64,000 bases of DNA from Massilia sp. Mn16-1_5. Lineage in GTDB: Bacteria > Pseudomonadota > Gammaproteobacteria > Burkholderiales > Burkholderiaceae_D. The position numbers were made by a program, and so were the translations under genes. The notes under the pieces are model-generated. The model was given only the letters and a program-made list of their open reading frames with translations, was not told the origin of the DNA and did not search any database. The stretch is from assembly GCF_004798585.1 (NCBI RefSeq), contig NZ_PPXQ01000002.1:248001-312000 (forward strand), read 5' to 3'. Positions 61,820 to 64,000 of this stretch are shown one piece after another (the stretch's first letter is position 1; each line of letters opens with the position of its first letter).

Positions 61820-63922
61820 GTGACCAAGGAAGTGCCATCCCCCGAGCTGCCGCAGAACCCGGCGCCTGACAACGCCGTCCCCGACCATGTAGCGGAGGCG
61901 CCCGTGTCTTATGTAGCGGCGGGCGGTGCGGCCATGCCCGCGCCGCATCCGGTCGAGGACAAGCCGGTGCGTACGCGTAAGAGCAAGGCCGAGCCTGCGC
62001 CGCGTGCGCGTCCCGACGCCCGCCAGGTCATGAAGGAAGAACTGACGGCGACTCTCAGGGACGATGCCGCCGATCCCGTGAAGCCGAGCATGTCGGCGCG
62101 CGAACAGGTGCTGGCGACGGTCGCCAAGCTCCCCGGCCTGCCGGGCGTGTACCGCTATTTCGACGCCAACCAGAACGTGCTGTATGTCGGCAAGGCGCGC
62201 AACCTCAAGAACCGCGTGTCGAGCTACTTCCAGAAAAACCTGTCGAGTCCGCGCATCGCGATGATGGTGTCGCAGATCGCGCACCTGGAAACGACGGTCA
62301 CGCACAGCGAGGCCGAAGCCCTGATCCTGGAAAACAACCTGATCAAGGCTTTGAAGCCGCGCTACAACATCCTGTTCCGCGACGACAAGAGCTATCCCTA
62401 CCTGAAGATCACGGGCGGCGACTTCCCGCGCATGGCCTATTACCGCGGCGCCCTGGACAAGAAGAACCAGTACTTCGGACCTTTCCCGAGTGCCTGGGCG
62501 GTGAAGGAATCGATCCAGATCCTGCAAAAGGTCTTCATGCTGCGCACCTGCGAGGACAGCGTGTATGCCAACCGCACGCGTCCCTGCCTGCTGCACCAGA
62601 TCGGCCGCTGCAGCGGGCCTTGCGTGAACCTGATCGACAAGGACGAGTACAGGCTGGACGTCGAGAACGCCGCGAAGTTCCTGCGCGGACGCCAGACCGA
62701 GGTCATGGAAGACCTGCAGCACAAGATGCAGGGCTTCGCCGAAAAGCTGATGTTCGAGCAGGCCGCCGGCGTGCGCAACCAGATCCAGTCGCTCTCGCGC
62801 GTGCTGCACCAGCAGAGCATGGAAACGACGGGCGACGCCGACGTCGACGTCATCGCCGTGGTGGTGCAGGGCGGCCGCGCCTGCGTCAACCTGGCCATGG
62901 TGCGCGGCGGGCGCCACCTGGGCGACCGCGCCTACTTCCCGACCCAGGTCGGCGAAGCGCTGACCGAGGGTTCGATCGAATGCGAAGTGCTGGCCGCCTT
63001 CCTGGTCCAGCACTACACCGACAAGTTCGTGCCGAACTGCCTGATCCTGAATATCGAGTTCGACCAGCCCGAATTGATGATGGCGCTGACCGAGCAGTGC
63101 GGCCACCGCATCAACCTGATCTTCCAGCCGCAAGGGCAGCGCCGTCAGTGGCTTGAGCTCGCTCAAAAGGGTGCGGAGATCTCTCTGGCCCGCCTGCTGT
63201 CTGAACAAGGGTCGCAGCAGTCGCGTACGCGCGCGCTGGCCGAGGCCTTGTCGCTGGACGCGACCGATCTCGAGACCTTGCGCATCGAATGCTTCGACAT
63301 CAGCCACACGGCAGGGGAGGCGACCCAGGCATCCTGCGTGGTGTTCCACCACCACGCGATGCAGAACTCGGAATACCGGCGCTACAACATCAACGGCATC
63401 ACGCCGGGCGACGACTATGCGGCCATGCGCCAGGTTTTGATGCGCCGGTACGAGAAGGTCGCGGGCGGCGAGGGCGTCATGCCCGACGTCGTGCTGGTCG
63501 ACGGCGGCAAGGGCCAGGTCGAGATGGCGCGCCAGGTGTTTTCCGAGCTGGGCCTGGACATCGGCCTGATCGTCGGCGTGGCCAAGGGAGAAGGGCGCCG
63601 CGTGGGCCTGGAAACCCTGATCTTCGCCGACGGCCGCACGGCGCAGGAGCTGGGCAAGGAATCGGCCGCGCTGATGCTGGTGGCACTGATCCGCGACGAG
63701 GCGCACCGCTTCGCCATCACCGGCATGCGCGCCAAGCGCGCCAAGGCGCGCCAGGCCTCGCGCCTGGAAGAGATCGAAGGCATCGGCGCCAAGCGCCGCC
63801 AGCGCCTGCTGGCCCGCTTCGGCGGCCTGCGCGGCGTGATCGATGCGAGCGTCGAAGACCTGTGCAGCGTGGAGGGCATTTCGACGGCGCTGGCTGAGGA
63901 AATTTACCGCCAGCTGCATTGA
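61820..63922 (+). CDS. uvrC: UvrABC system protein C
   Basis: 700 residues from the GTG at 61820. The GIY-YIG nuclease domain begins only near residue 105 ([27 protein letters not shown]), so there is a Pro/Ala-rich N-terminal extension of about 90 residues; the ATG at 62090 is an alternative start that would remove it. Further on are the UvrB-binding domain (about 290-320), the RNase H-like nuclease with ECFDISHT and LVDGGKGQ, and a helix-hairpin-helix end. UvrC makes both incisions of nucleotide excision repair. A repeat element lies 30 bp after the stop. Confidence 0.95.
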   Translation: MTKEVPSPELPQNPAPDNAVPDHVAEAPVSYVAAGGAAMPAPHPVEDKPVRTRKSKAEPAPRARPDARQVMKEELTATLRDDAADPVKPSMSAREQVLATVAKLPGLPGVYRYFDANQNVLYVGKARNLKNRVSSYFQKNLSSPRIAMMVSQIAHLETTVTHSEAEALILENNLIKALKPRYNILFRDDKSYPYLKITGGDFPRMAYYRGALDKKNQYFGPFPSAWAVKESIQILQKVFMLRTCEDSVYANRTRPCLLHQIGRCSGPCVNLIDKDEYRLDVENAAKFLRGRQTEVMEDLQHKMQGFAEKLMFEQAAGVRNQIQSLSRVLHQQSMETTGDADVDVIAVVVQGGRACVNLAMVRGGRHLGDRAYFPTQVGEALTEGSIECEVLAAFLVQHYTDKFVPNCLILNIEFDQPELMMALTEQCGHRINLIFQPQGQRRQWLELAQKGAEISLARLLSEQGSQQSRTRALAEALSLDATDLETLRIECFDISHTAGEATQASCVVFHHHAMQNSEYRRYNINGITPGDDYAAMRQVLMRRYEKVAGGEGVMPDVVLVDGGKGQVEMARQVFSELGLDIGLIVGVAKGEGRRVGLETLIFADGRTAQELGKESAALMLVALIRDEAHRFAITGMRAKRAKARQASRLEEIEGIGAKRRQRLLARFGGLRGVIDASVEDLCSVEGISTALAEEIYRQLH

Positions 63923-63950
63923 ACCGCCAATGCTGTGCGGGCACCGCGAA

Positions 63951-63975
63951 CGCGTGGAGTCCCGACTCCACGCGG
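63951..63975. repeat. Single REP-like unit at the window end, locus 5
   Basis: GTGGAGTC-CC-GACTCCAC (63954-63971), flanked by CGC and GCGGTA. The stem is the same as at locus 3, while the flanks are CGCG on both sides. A second unit may lie beyond the window. Confidence 0.8.
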
Positions 63976-64000
63976 TACAGCGTCCGCATATCGTCACCGT

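Overview
The window is GC-rich DNA typical of a betaproteobacterium of the order Burkholderiales. The family Oxalobacteraceae (Massilia, Telluria, Janthinobacterium and relatives) fits best. This is inferred from gene content and order: EarP next to an EF-P with Arg32, yceD-rpmF-plsX-fabHDG-acpP-fabF, rpoE-rseA-degQ-lepA-lepB-rnc-era-recO-pdxJ-acpS, and a PEP-CTERM protein. No database search was possible. Nearly all of the window is coding, and most long secondary reading frames are mirror frames of GC-rich genes. There is no prophage, insertion sequence, CRISPR array or rRNA operon.

Layout. 1-3.6 kb: the 3' part of a fatty-acyl-AMP ligase / acyl-CoA dehydrogenase / acyl carrier protein fusion, probably the edge of a lipid or lipopeptide cluster lying to the left. 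3.7-5.8 kb: gltX followed by five tRNA genes (Ala, Glu, Ala, Glu, Glu). 5.8-7.7 kb: earP and efp. 7.8-16.8 kb: a Tat-exported amidase, a TssQ-like lipoprotein with a pseudokinase-PEGA membrane protein, dbpA, initiator tRNA, a class I methyltransferase, a small Cys/His protein and an exported S9 peptidase. 16.8-24.1 kb: sbcC and sbcD, then a divergent YcaQ-type DNA glycosylase and a DUF2804 protein. 24.2-33.3 kb: an HHE-like protein behind an FNR/ANR-type promoter, a DUF349 protein, moaE, crcB, a YiaA/B-like protein, clpB with a sigma-32-like promoter, and an MFS transporter. 33.4-42.6 kb: a PEP-CTERM protein, aceA, a five-gene envelope cassette around LpoB and YcfL, rlmJ and an EAL-HDOD protein. 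42.7-50.8 kb: an RsmI-like methyltransferase, maf, and the yceD-rpmF-plsX-fabHDG-acpP-fabF fatty acid synthesis block. 50.9-63.9 kb: ygfX, rpoE, a short rseA, degQ, a glutaredoxin-like gene, lepA, lepB, a DUF4845 gene, rnc, era, recO, pdxJ, acpS and uvrC.

How the genes work together. Several blocks are functional units. gltX sits beside three copies of its own tRNA substrate. EarP modifies the EF-P encoded right after it. SbcCD is one nuclease. plsX to fabF form the core of fatty acid synthesis, and AcpS, which activates AcpP, lies 12 kb away. rpoE-rseA-degQ is an envelope-stress module, but here the anti-sigma factor has no membrane segment and no RseB partner is present. The LpoB cassette probably serves cell-wall synthase regulation.

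The least conventional features are: (1) a two-gene unit of a TssQ-like lipoprotein and a kinase C-lobe relic fused to a membrane-anchored PEGA domain, with a 10-bp hairpin over its start codon; (2) a dispersed REPIN-like palindrome family at five intergenic sites whose stems differ by compensatory changes; (3) a nearly ideal class II FNR promoter; (4) the soluble RseA; and (5) operator-like palindromes in front of aceA and sbcD.
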